Shown: piece by piece, positions 1 to 9,476 of the stretch
Layout of the letters: every line of letters starts with the position of its first letter
Numbering within the stretch: position 1 is the stretch's first letter
Origin: Agarivorans gilvus
GTDB lineage: Bacteria > Pseudomonadota > Gammaproteobacteria > Enterobacterales > Celerinatantimonadaceae
Direction: 5' to 3'
DNA length: 64,000 bases
Assembly: GCF_001420915.1 (NCBI RefSeq)
Contig: NZ_CP013021.1
Span: 3,382,501 to 3,446,500, forward strand
Position numbers and translations under genes: made by a program
The notes under the pieces: model-generated
Databases searched by the model: none
Told to the model about the DNA's origin: nothing
The model's input: only the letters and a program-made list of their open reading frames with translations

Positions 1-2788
1 GAGCGGGCTTCTTGAAGTAGCGCCTCTGGAGTTCCCGAGAATAAGATTTCTCCTCCGCCTTTACCGCCTTCGGGGCCTAGGTCAACAATCCAGTCCGCCG
101 TTTTTATCACATCCAAATTGTGTTCAATTACTACCACTGTATTACCATGGTCTCGTAAGCGGTGAATGACTTGTAACAGCAATTCGATATCGTGGAAGTG
201 CAAGCCTGTTGTTGGTTCATCCAAAATATATAAGGTTTGACCGGTATCTCTTTTACTGAGCTCGCGTGCTAGCTTAACTCGCTGTGCCTCGCCACCGGAT
301 AAAGTGGTGGCCGATTGACCCAATTTGATATAAGTAAGACCCACATCAATCAGGGTTTGCAGTTTTCGGGCGATCGCGGGGACTGCATCAAAAAATGGCC
401 GAGCTTCTTCAACTGTCATTTCTAATACTTGATGAATGCTCTTGCCCTTATATTTTATTTCTAAGGTCTCACGGTTATAGCGTTTACCTTTACAGACATC
501 GCAGGGGACATACACGTCTGGTAAGAAATGCATTTCCACCTTGATTACCCCATCACCCTGACAGGCCTCACAGCGACCGCCCTTTACGTTAAAACTAAAT
601 CGACCGGGTTTATAGCCGCGTGAACGAGATTCTTGAGTTGCCGCAAATAATTCACGTATTGGCGTGAATATACCGGTGTAAGTAGCGGGGTTGGAGCGAG
701 GGGTTCGACCAATAGGACTTTGATCAATATCGACGACTTTATCGAGCTTATCTAAACCCGCTACTCTGTTGTAGGGGGCGATATCCTCTCCAGCCGCACC
801 GTTTAGCTCTTTTTGAGCAATCTTGTATAAGGTGTCGTTGATTAGTGTGGACTTTCCGCTACCCGATACTCCAGTAATACAGCTGAGTAGTCCAAGCGGT
901 AGGCTAAGGTCTACCTGTTTTAAATTATTGCCGCTAGCACCAAAGATCTGCAGCCAGTCTTCACCGGCCGGATGGCGTTTTTCGGGCACACCGATGCTTC
1001 TCGCCCCTGATAGGTATTGGCCAGTTAAGGAGCTTGGGGAAGCCAGTATTTCTGTTAACGAGCCTTGAGCGACCACCTCACCGCCATGTACCCCCGCTCC
1101 AGGACCTATGTCTACGATGAAGTCGGCGGCGCGAATGGCATCTTCGTCGTGTTCTACCACGATGACGGTATTACCAAGATCGCGCAGATGGTTAAGTGTG
1201 GCGAGTAAGCGCTCATTATCACGTTGGTGTAGGCCAATAGAGGGCTCATCAAGCACGTACATTACGCCTACTAAACCGGCGCCTATTTGACTGGCCAGAC
1301 GAATACGCTGGGCCTCGCCCCTGATAAGGTATCGGCACTGCGATCTAGTGATAGGTAATCTAAGCCAACATTGATTAGGAATTTTAAACGCTCACAAATC
1401 TCTTTAAGGATCTTATCGGCAATTTGTGCCCGTTGGCCGCTGAGATTCAAACTCTCAAAAAAGGCCATCGCTTCGCCAATCGATTTGCAACTTATTGTAG
1501 GTAGATTGGTGCTACCAATAAACACATTACGCGCTTCTTCGCGTAAGCGACTGCCGCTACAAGAGGGGCATTCTTGATTACTAATGTATTTGGCTAATTC
1601 CTCACGAACAGCGTTTGATTCGGTCTCTTTGTAGCGGCGACGCATATTGGGAATAATGCCCTCAAAGGGATGTTTGCGAACCGTAACATCACCACGGTCA
1701 TTCATGTATTTGAACTCGACGCTGGTGCGCCCAGAACCTTGTAATATGACTTTTTTGTGTTTTTCATCGAGGCTGTCAAAGGGGGCTTCTAAATCAAAGT
1801 CAAAGTGTGCCGCTAAAGATTTGAGCATTTGATAGTAGTAGAAATTACGTTTGTCCCAACCTCGAATGGCCCCGCCTGATAAGCTTAAAGACGAGTTAAC
1901 AATGACTTTGTTGTCGTCGAAAAACTGATCCACGCCTAAACCATCACAAGTGGGACAAGCGCCAGCAGGGTTGTTGAAAGAGAAGATCCGTGGCTCTAAC
2001 TCACTCATGCTATAACCACATACTGGACACGCAAAATTAGCAGAGAACAGATGACGGGTTTCGCCACTATCCATATCGACTAAAATGGCGCTACCTTCGG
2101 CTAATTCTATGGCGGTTTCAAAGGATTCTGCTAAACGTTGTGCCAGATCTTCACTGGCTCTTACCTTGAAGCGGTCTATCACCACTTCAATGTTATGTTT
2201 TTTATGCAGCTCCAATTCTGGAGGATCGCTAAGATCGCAGACTTCACCATCGATACGGGCGCGAATAAAACCTTGAGCCGCTAAGTTTTCTAGGGTTTTA
2301 ACATGCTCGCCTTTGCGGTCTCGTACCACGGGAGCGAGTAGCATCAATTTGCTATTTTCTGGTTCCTCAAACACTTTGTCGACCATTTGGCTAATGGTTT
2401 GAGCGGCTAGCGGTTGGTTGTGGTGGGGGCAACGAGGTTCGCCAACCCTTGCATATAGCAGTCGTAAATAATCGTAGATTTCAGTAATTGTACCTACGGT
2501 AGAGCGTGGGTTATGCGAAGTCGACTTTTGCTCAATTGAAATGGCCGGTGACAGTCCTTCAATATGGTCGACATCGGGCTTTTCCATCAGAGAAAGAAAC
2601 TGTCTAGCGTAGGCGGATAGTGATTCAACGTAACGACGTTGTCCCTCGGCATATAGGGTGTCAAATGCCAGTGAAGATTTGCCTGAGCCTGATAATCCCG
2701 TGATAACAATCAGTTTATCGCGAGGAAGAGTCAGTGAAATGTTTTTAAGATTGTGAGTGCGCGCTCCGCGAATATCGATACTGTCCAT
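1..2788 (-). CDS. uvrA: UvrA, excinuclease ABC subunit A (frame break; C-terminus beyond window)
   Basis: UvrA is the damage-recognition ATPase of nucleotide excision repair and loads UvrB. The N-terminus matches the family closely (RGARTHNLKN, Walker A GLSGSGKSS, ABC signature region), with zinc-binding CPVC and CPTC pairs. I start at the ATG at 2788; an upstream in-frame start at 2818 adds ten residues the family lacks. The frame breaks at the C run 1318-1321 (plus strand), where LSGGEAQ should be: one extra G on the coding strand restores it, and the second ABC half then reads to the window edge, ending near EGGKGGGEILFSGTPEALL. Family proteins are about 940 residues, so only some 15-25 are missing at the edge. 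I think the break is a sequencing error; a true mutant would lose the second ATPase half. Confidence 0.93.
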
Positions 2789-2792
2789 TATT

Positions 2793-2812
2793 ACCTGTTC
2801 ACTGCTGCAGTA
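2793..2812 (-). promoter_or_regulatory. Candidate LexA (SOS) box at the uvrA start
   Basis: On the minus strand the sequence reads TACTG-N10-CAG-GT immediately before the uvrA start codon, close to the gammaproteobacterial LexA frame TACTG-N10-CAGTA. uvrA is a classic SOS gene, which supports the idea. The central ten bases are not the usual alternating T/A, so this is a weak call. Confidence 0.3.
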
Positions 2813-2952
2813 AATCACCCAGTATTACACATTATTGCGGGAAATGCGCCGTGCAAACTTAAGCTGAAAGTGACTCATGCAGAGCCATCTTAAGCTGGTT
2901 TGCAGCTTGCCGCTTGTGTTAGCATGACCGGCTCTTGATTGATGAATTTTTG

Positions 2953-4323
2953 ATGGTTGTATTTGTGCAAGACGGTTTAAATCCAACTGAAAAACGTGGT
3001 GCTTATTCTCTCGCTTTACTATTCGCTTTACGAATGGCTGGCTTATTTATGCTGATGCCGGTGTTAGCCGTGTATGGGCAACATTTGCAAGGTTTTTCTC
3101 CCTTATGGTTGGGCTTTGCCATAGGCGCGTATGGCTTAAGCCAAGCCTTATTTCAAATCCCCATGGGCTGGCTATCGGATCGTTTTGGTCGAAAACCAAT
3201 TATCTTTTTAGGCTTGGCTATTTTCACTCTGGGCTCAGTGGTGGCAGCCATGGCTGACTCTATCCATGGTGTGGCTCTAGGTCGAGCTTTGCAAGGGATG
3301 GGGGCAATTGCCAGTACCGTGATGGCTCTAGCCGCAGACTTAAGCCGTGAAACCCAGCGAGCTAAAGTCATGGCTTTTATTGGCGTGAGTATTGGCTTGG
3401 CCTTTGCCGCGTCCTTGGTATTAGGCCCTGTTATATCTGCTGTATTAGGTTTATCTGGCTTGTTTTGGTTAATTGCTGGGCTGTCTATCTTAGCGATGTT
3501 AGTGGTGCAGTTTGTTGTGCCCAATGCCCAGTCAGTGGCGCCTAAGAGTGAGGTGAGTGCCAACTCACAACAGATGCTGAAGCTATTAAAACATCCTCAG
3601 TTATTAAGGTTGGACTGGGGAGTCTTTACCCTGCATTTAGTACTAACATCGCTGTTTGTGATTATTCCGTTGCGCTTAGTTGGCGCTGGCTTAGCGGCGG
3701 CAGATCATTGGGCCGTTTACTTGCCCGCGGTATTAATTTCGTTTGTACTGATGGTGCCCATGTTAATTATTGCCGCCAAACGTAATCAACAGCGTGGATA
3801 TTTTATTTTTGCGATTGGCTTGTTGTTACTCGCCAACGTTTTGCTGCTAACTGAGCATGCTTCGATATGGTTATTGGCTCTAGTGCTCACTATTTTCTTC
3901 ACCGGCTTTAATTACTTGGAAGCGAGTTTGCCGGCGCTTATTTCTAGTCTTGCTCCTCCGGGGAATAAAGGCGCGGCACTGGGGGTATTTTCAACCAGTC
4001 AATTCTTAGGTGCCTTTATTGGCGGCTCAAGTGCTGGAGCCCTGTATATGTGGACGGGCGCCTTAGCGGTCAATCTATTTATCAGCGTTTTGTTGCTATG
4101 TTGGATTGCGGTGAGTTGGGGAATGCGTGCGCAAAGTGGCATAAAAAGTTATTCATTGACGATATCATCGGCGGATCAAACAGCTAGTTTATTAAAAAAA
4201 TTGCAGGTTTTACCGGGGGTTGTAGAAGCCGTTCTGATTGCCAGTGAAGGCACTGTATACCTGAAAGTAAAAGCAAAAGAGTTTGAATTGAATAGAGCAT
4301 TGGATTTGGTGCGGGCAGGCTAG
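2953..4323 (+). CDS. MFS transporter, YajR-like with C-terminal YAM domain
   Basis: A 12-helix major facilitator protein of the inner membrane. The loop after helix 2 carries the MFS motif A (GWLSDRFGRKP), and MGAIASTVMALAADLSRE matches YajR. After the last helix (about residue 385) a 60-residue soluble tail (LLKKLQVLPGVVEAVLIASE onward) corresponds to the ferredoxin-like YAM domain of E. coli YajR. Substrate unknown. I prefer the ATG at 2953; a TTG at 2935 would add six residues, and neither has a clear ribosome site. It lies between uvrA (divergent) and ssb (same strand, 51-bp gap), a common arrangement in related marine gammaproteobacteria. Confidence 0.88.
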   Translation: MVVFVQDGLNPTEKRGAYSLALLFALRMAGLFMLMPVLAVYGQHLQGFSPLWLGFAIGAYGLSQALFQIPMGWLSDRFGRKPIIFLGLAIFTLGSVVAAMADSIHGVALGRALQGMGAIASTVMALAADLSRETQRAKVMAFIGVSIGLAFAASLVLGPVISAVLGLSGLFWLIAGLSILAMLVVQFVVPNAQSVAPKSEVSANSQQMLKLLKHPQLLRLDWGVFTLHLVLTSLFVIIPLRLVGAGLAAADHWAVYLPAVLISFVLMVPMLIIAAKRNQQRGYFIFAIGLLLLANVLLLTEHASIWLLALVLTIFFTGFNYLEASLPALISSLAPPGNKGAALGVFSTSQFLGAFIGGSSAGALYMWTGALAVNLFISVLLLCWIAVSWGMRAQSGIKSYSLTISSADQTASLLKKLQVLPGVVEAVLIASEGTVYLKVKAKEFELNRALDLVRAG

Positions 4324-4329
4324 TATGAT
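4300..4329 (+). promoter_or_regulatory. Candidate sigma-70 promoter for ssb
   Basis: TTGGAT (4300-4305), an 18-bp spacer, then TATGAT (4324-4329), about 45 bp before the ssb start and overlapping the 3' end of the MFS gene. Boxes match the consensus well but were found by eye only. Confidence 0.45.
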
Positions 4330-4374
4330 AGCGGGTCTTCCTCGCCACAACAGATAGATATAGGAGCGATATAC

Positions 4375-5013
4375 ATGGCCACTCGGGGCATTAATAAAGT
4401 AATTTTGGTTGGTAACTTAGGGCAAGATCCTGAAGTTCGATTTATGCCAAACGGAGGGGCCGTCGCCAATATTACTATTGCTACTTCCGAAAGCTGGAGA
4501 GATAAGCAAACTGGTGAACAAAAAGAGCGTACCGAATGGCATCGTGTTGTGTTGTTTGGCAAGTTAGCTGAAGTAGCTGGCGAATACTTGCGTAAAGGTT
4601 CACAGGTTTATATTGAAGGTCAATTACAAACACGTAAATGGCAGGATCAGAATGGCCAAGACCGTTACTCCACTGAAGTAGTGGTACAAGGCTTTAATGG
4701 TGTAATGCAAATGTTGGGTGGTCGTCAAGGTGGCCAAGGCCAAACAATGGGTGGCGCACCTCAGCAACAAAATCAAGGTAATTGGGGTCAACAACAGGCT
4801 CCACAAGCTCAGCAAGGCGGGTTCCAACAACAGGCTCCACAAGCTCAGCAAGGCGGGTTCCAACAACAAGCTCCGCAGCAGCAATCAGCACCACAACAGC
4901 AAGGCGGTTTTCAACCTGCGGCGAAGCCTGCTCCACAGCAAGCACCTCAACAGCAGCCTGCTCCGCAGTTTAACGAGCCGCCAATGGACTTCGATGACGA
5001 CATCCCGTTCTAA
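4375..5013 (+). CDS. ssb: Single-stranded DNA-binding protein
   Basis: SSB coats single-stranded DNA in replication, recombination and repair. Residues 1 to about 110 form the OB fold (MATRGINKVILVGNLGQDPE, TEWHRVVLFGKLAEVAGEYL). A long Gln/Ala/Pro-rich linker follows, ending in the protein-interaction tip MDFDDDIPF. The linker contains a 12-residue unit, QQQAPQAQQGGF, twice in perfect tandem (DNA 4789-4824 and 4825-4860) and a third degenerate copy. At 212 residues it is longer than E. coli SSB (178) because of that linker. A good ribosome site (AGGAG) precedes the ATG, and a strong terminator follows. Confidence 0.97.
   Translation: MATRGINKVILVGNLGQDPEVRFMPNGGAVANITIATSESWRDKQTGEQKERTEWHRVVLFGKLAEVAGEYLRKGSQVYIEGQLQTRKWQDQNGQDRYSTEVVVQGFNGVMQMLGGRQGGQGQTMGGAPQQQNQGNWGQQQAPQAQQGGFQQQAPQAQQGGFQQQAPQQQSAPQQQGGFQPAAKPAPQQAPQQQPAPQFNEPPMDFDDDIPF
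4789..4860 (+). repeat. Two perfect 36-bp tandem repeats inside ssb
   Basis: The 36-bp unit at 4789-4824 is repeated exactly at 4825-4860 and encodes QQQAPQAQQGGF. A third, diverged copy starts at 4861. Its position in the disordered linker suggests length changes would be tolerated. Confidence 0.9.
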
Positions 5014-5049
5014 TCTTCCGGGTATCTGTTTTGTATAGTCATTAACTCT

Positions 5050-5074
5050 GAAAGCCCCGTCGTACGGGGCTTTC
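5050..5074 (+). terminator. Rho-independent terminator after ssb
   Basis: A perfect 10-bp stem (GAAAGCCCCG / CGGGGCTTTC) with a 5-base loop is followed by TTTT, 36 bp after the ssb stop. Confidence 0.9.
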
Positions 5075-5374
5075 TTTTATCAATTAACTGTATAGAGGTT
5101 AATCAGGGGCTAGGTCCGACAAGCAAAATACCTTGCTCTAGAATCGGTATACTCGTGCAGTACACGTATCCACTTTTATCTCTCATTTTCCATATATTAA
5201 GTCACTAAGTCGTGCGTAGCACGGCCTAACGCAAAACTTAGATACTAAAAATCGTCTTTAGTCAACCTGGTTGTGTGATTTTTATCACGTTTATTTCGTT
5301 TGATTTTTTCCTTTGCATTGAGTTTGACGCGAACTATAGCTCTGAGCAACAAGATAAATGCTTTGGAGCGATTC
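5075..5374. other. Intergenic stretch with a CRP-like site
   Basis: No gene is seen here. Apart from the CRP-like palindrome listed separately, there is a short perfect hairpin at 5211-5223 (CGTGC-GTA-GCACG) of unknown role. Confidence 0.5.
5274..5289. promoter_or_regulatory. CRP-like binding site
   Basis: TGTGA-N6-TCACG, one base from the CRP half-site pair TGTGA-N6-TCACA, with T-rich flanks. It lies about 85 bp before the recombinase remnant. Whether it is functional cannot be judged from sequence. Confidence 0.4.
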
Positions 5375-5848
5375 ATGATATTAAAGAAAGTTAAATTACT
5401 TGGTTCGAATGAGGTAATGCCGCTTGTTGAGGGGTGTGATGGTTTACCAGTTCTTCGGGTCAACAACTACGCATTAAGTGTTCTAAAAAATAAAGCCGCT
5501 CAATCTATTAAGAACGATGTCCGTGCGGTTATGCACTTAGAAAAGTGGGCGAGTAAGATAGGAACCTCTTGGAGGGAAGAGCTCAGTTCAACAAAAGCTT
5601 TTCCCCCAGCTCGATTTACTTCTTTAGTTATTCATCTGACGTACAAGTCACAAGATAATAATGATGCTGTTACTCCCTTGCTCCCAGAGCCCGTTGGGCA
5701 GGACTATTTCAATCATCGGTTGACTACCGCAGCTGGATATCTCGAATTCAATCATGACTCGGTGATGATAAGTCGCAAGATACGAATGATGACGTTACTC
5801 CCTCACTCTAAGAGTCGGTATAGTAAGGCTATTTCGCTCATCGGTTAA
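5375..5848 (+). pseudogene. Remnant of a tyrosine-recombinase (integrase)-like gene
   Basis: The reading frame from the ATG at 5375 (GGAG ribosome site upstream) gives an N-terminal segment with features of a phage-type integrase SAM-like domain: MILKKVKLLGSNEVMPLV, then an arm region and YFNHRLTTAAGYLEF. No catalytic domain with Arg/His/Tyr follows. The 3' part has been tandemly duplicated and has diverged (about 5664-5785 against 5784-5905). The second copy, in another frame, reads YFAHRLKTAAEYLEFIHYK. The family assignment rests on pattern only. Confidence 0.45.
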
Positions 5849-5905
5849 AGACAGCTGCTGAATATCTTGAATTTATCCATTACAAAGTTATCAGTAAAGG
5901 GCGCT
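5664..5905 (+). repeat. Imperfect tandem duplication of about 120 bp in the integrase remnant
   Basis: Two diverged copies can be aligned by eye. Anchors are AATGATG(C/A)xGTTACTCCC, GG(A)CTATTTC, ATCGGTT and GAATATCTTGAATTT or its variant. Each copy encodes a version of HRLxTAAxYLEF. Boundaries are approximate. Confidence 0.6.
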
Positions 5906-6025
5906 ATAATGAAACCGAAACATAGGTCCTAATTAATAAAATGGGGGGGCTCTGATTACTGTGCTCAAAAATTTGAATTTTCAACATGGTAGATTGAAAT
6001 CAGTTAGATTAGTTTTACAAATGTT

Positions 6026-7998
6026 TCAGCGACTTAATTGTTCGAATTGATGTGGAACACCAGATATATTTTTTGTAATTTCTTCACCTATCATCCAAGA
6101 CCCTGCTAATGATAGGTGGCTAGAATCTCTATATAAAGGAGTGCCAGTGTTAGTGTATGCAGAGCAATATCCATTGCTACATAGATTTTCCACAATATCA
6201 AAGTACCGTACGTTCTCTTTGTCGAGTGTGTAATCTTTTAGTATTTTATTTATAGCTACGATTTCTTCATCTAATTTATATTTTTTGTTACCATCACATA
6301 TTATACTTGGTATTCCAATTGACTTTTCCTTACAAACTCGATCATAACCTTTAACATATGGAACGGTTCCTAGAATTATAATGACCTTTCCATTCTTTCT
6401 TAAGGTTTCAATGGTTTCAAAAATTGATGGGATAAATCTATTAGAACGAGCGTTATACTCTGCCCACGCGCTAGCCATTATTATGACATCATAGTTATAA
6501 ATTATGTTTTTTATTTTTTTTAGCGATTTCCGGCATTTGTCTATTCGTTTGATTTCAACGAATTCTAATGATTCAACAAGTACCGGAGGGCAAGACGAGT
6601 GCTCTAAGTTTTTAAAGGTGAAGTTTGCATTTTTTGAAAATGCACCTATGATACCAATATAGTGTGCGGCATTTGAATCCCCCATAAAAGAACTTTAGGT
6701 TCTTTTTCTGTTTGAGCGTTCCCAATTATACATTTTTTATTTTTTATGTCTTCATCCTTAATTTCCCATCTTTGACAAACATAGTCATATTTATATGCGG
6801 GTTTTACACTTATCTTTTCGTATGCATTCTGATTTCTATGCATAAACATCCCATCTGATTTGTACATCATGAAGCTTAATGATGATATTATTATAGTGGG
6901 GATTAGGTATAAGTAAGAGGCTGTTTTAAGTACGCTTCCGTTGTATTTCCTTGTCGGTTTTTCTATAAAATAATATGAGGCCGTGGAAATGATTAATGTT
7001 GTTATGAAAATTAAAATTCCATTGATGAGGTTTATTTCAATCAAAGAGTAGCGGGAGAAGGAAAGTAACGGCCAATGCCAAAGATATGCAGAATAAGATA
7101 TAAGGCCAATAAATACTAGTAAGCGATGCATTAGTATTCTCTTTATCCAACAAGTTCCATAATGCCCTGAAAGTATTAGCATTGCAGTTCCAGTTGTCGG
7201 TATTATAGCATAAAGTCCAGGGAAAATAATGTTTTCTGAAAAATAAAATAAAGAGGCTACGATTAGCGAAATTCCAGTTAATGAGAGCAGGAATAAAATG
7301 GAGCTGGGAATGGTGAGTATTGTTTTTTTTGAAACCAAATATGCGGTCAGTGAACCGATAAGCAATTCTCCCCCTCGAGTCGGGAGCATATAATAAACAA
7401 AAGATGGAGAACTTGCATATATATATTGCCCTAAAGAAAAAGAAATAAATGAGATGACAAATAGCGAGATTATAAAAGATGTTTTTTTGTGTGATTTTTT
7501 AAAAAATAACAGCGTCAAAGGCCAAAATATGTAAAATTGTTCTTCTACGCCTAATGACCAAAAGTGAAGGAGTGGTATTTCTTCGCTGGACTGAGCGAAG
7601 TAGCTTGAATCTTGGAATAGCCAGAAATAGATATTTGATAAAGAAAATAAAGCTGCAATGCTTGTTTTTGCTACTTCTTTAGTGTCTTCTGGTCGTTGAA
7701 TTACCAAGCTGCATATGATAACACTAGCTATAACTACAAGCATTACAGGAGCTATGCGTTTAATTCTTCTTTTATAAAAATCAAATATGGAGAATTTATT
7801 TGATTTGATGTCGCTTAATATGTGAAGGGTGATAAGGTATCCGGAAATCACAAAGAAAATATCTACACCTATGAATCCACCGGGTAATATGGCTTTATTT
7901 ATATGGAATATTATGACAGATAAAACCGCAATTGCTCTTATCCCATCTATATCCGCACGATAATTAGAATTAGATAGGGAGGGGAGGTTTAAATACAT
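6026..7998 (-). CDS. OafA/YrhL-type O-acyltransferase with C-terminal SGNH domain (frame break)
   Basis: A surface-polysaccharide O-acyltransferase. The N-terminal acyltransferase-3 domain (about residues 10-370) has some ten membrane helices, with the motif YRADIDGIRAIAVLSVIIFH and GFIGVDIFFVISGYLI. The C-terminal periplasmic SGNH esterase-like domain begins at LLWGDSNAAH and has a late catalytic-type DSSHLS. The frame breaks exactly in the G run of LLWG-DSNA (C run 6679-6683 on the plus strand). One added base joins the two parts into 658 codons including the stop, normal for the family. Base composition is very AT-rich relative to neighbours, hinting at transfer. The gene stands alone, flanked by mobile-element debris. 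Confidence 0.85.
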
Positions 7999-8598
7999 AG
8001 TTTAAGAATTCCGTTTCGCACAAAAAATATATTTTATTAGGTTTGGTAATTATGTTATCACGTGATAAATAGCATAATTAAAATAACTTGTCTAATGTTA
8101 ATTTCTTGGTGTTTCAGCGGCCTAATAGCTCCGTTCAGAGCTATGAGAGTCGTTAACACAATGTCTCTGTCCCGCTGTATTCGGCTAGCTGATGAACGGG
8201 CATGCCTAGTCTGTCCCCGATTTCAAACAATAAGTTCGGCATTCATGAAAAGGTGTATGGGGAGGAAGCCAACTGCCGAAAGAGGCATGCTCTTTTCGTC
8301 AAAGAAACCAGCTGCACTTAGATGAATAATCAGATGACTATGGGGAGAAGATATCTGATTTTAGTTTTTTGGGACAGGGAATTTCAATACTAGAAACTAC
8401 TTAAATGCCGCTGCTTGACAGGTTGGCGAACGTTATCGACGAGGCAAGATAGAGAAGAAGACTGTTATCAAACGTGCGTTTTTGTTATATGAAAGGCCAG
8501 ACTTTGTTGAGAGCCGAGAGAGTTTTGGTCGTAGGGAAACTGATAAGGCTTTAGATGTATTAGTTCGATTTTTATTCAGGCATCAGTGCTCGTTCTAG
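7999..8598. other. Mobile-element graveyard between acyltransferase and protease
   Basis: No intact gene. On the minus strand around 8160-8260 a short frame encodes RLGMPVHQLAEYSG, close to the C-terminus (MSRLGMPVRQLAE) of the IS5-family transposase found further on. This suggests a decayed relative. An IS30-like fragment occupies about 8425-8580 (separate entry). An 87-residue plus-strand frame at 8062-8325 shows no recognisable features. Confidence 0.45.
8425..8583 (+). pseudogene. IS30-family transposase fragment
   Basis: One frame encodes YRRGKIEKKTVIKRAFLLYE followed by RPDFVESRESFGRRETDKAL. This resembles the IS30 transposase core (YRRGK...IKNR..IDERP..VE.R...G.WE.DT), although the first catalytic D and its surroundings are altered. 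No start, terminal repeats or remainder of the gene were seen. Confidence 0.5.
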
Positions 8599-9356
8599 TT
8601 ATTTATTTTTAAAAGTTGATAGTAATTTTTGTAGATGAACTATTGGGATTGCATAGCTAATAGCACTGGGATCAGAGAGCACAGCTTCTTTAGTGGTTTT
8701 CACAAAGACTTTGTTGATAACGGCAATTACTTCACCAGTTTGGGGTGGTAGAGTGGGCTACCACTATTTCCGGGGTAAGCTGTCGCATCTAACTGATAAA
8801 TATTATAGGGAGACTTAAGCCTTTTTAGTTGGGCTAGGCTTAATTCATTTGCATTGCGCGCCGGGATAACCACTGGCGTAATACTGGAAATGATACCGCG
8901 ATGAGTTACCGGATAAAGCCCTAGCACTGCACCAATGGGAAAGCCGGTGAATGCGTATAATTCACCTTCTCTTACCTTTTGCTGGGAGAGAGTTAATGCT
9001 TGTAAGGCTTGGCCTTCTACTCTTAATATGGCTAAATCATGCTCTGTATCGCTGGCAACTAAGCTAACAAAGCGTATTTCAGGGGAGCGTCCTTGGCCAA
9101 TAAATATGACTAGTTTTTCCTTTTGTTGTTGATTGAGGCTCTCTGGTAATACATGGGCATTGGTGGCCACTAAATGGTCTGCTATAACAAAACCGGTGCC
9201 GCGAAGGTTGGCGCGAGGGGAGTTTAAGCGGTTATAGGTGCCGATGCCTACCACTGAGGGCTTCACTTTTTCAATAGTATCAGCAAGTGCGCTGGAAGCT
9301 TCTACACTAAACAGTGATGAAACCAAGCTAATGATCAGAACCAAGGTGATTTTCAT
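8599..9356 (-). CDS. Secreted trypsin-like (S1/HtrA-type) serine protease (frame break)
   Basis: A periplasmic or secreted serine protease with a signal peptide (MKITLVLIISLVSSLFSVEA). The catalytic triad is visible: His in VATNAHVL, Asp in EHDLAIL and Ser in AYPGNSGSPLY. There is no PDZ domain. The frame breaks just after the catalytic Ser, at the G run 8742-8745 (plus strand). One added base continues it as PQTGEVIAVINKVFVKTTKE to a stop at 8599. That gives 253 codons and includes a typical final strand (AISYAIPIVHLQKLL). It is divergent from the ThiF-like gene. Confidence 0.85.
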
Positions 9357-9476
9357 AGAGGATACTTCCTTAAACTAGGCTTTCATCTTAATTTTTAGCT
9401 CTAGCTAAGGCAAATTGCTTAGAGTAAAAATGACTGGAGTACCCTTGTACTCAGACAGATATGATAGGGACATTAA

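Noticed and set aside
4320..5038. Four long ORFs overlapping ssb in other frames
   Set aside because: Shadows created by the repetitive Gln-rich coding sequence of ssb.
5211..5230. Integron attC-like site (hairpin followed by GCCTAAC)
   Set aside because: Only a short hairpin and one core-like heptamer; no second core site or integron integrase.
8062..8325. 87-residue plus-strand ORF as a gene
   Set aside because: No ribosome site or known features, and the opposite strand shows a transposase-like motif in the same place.
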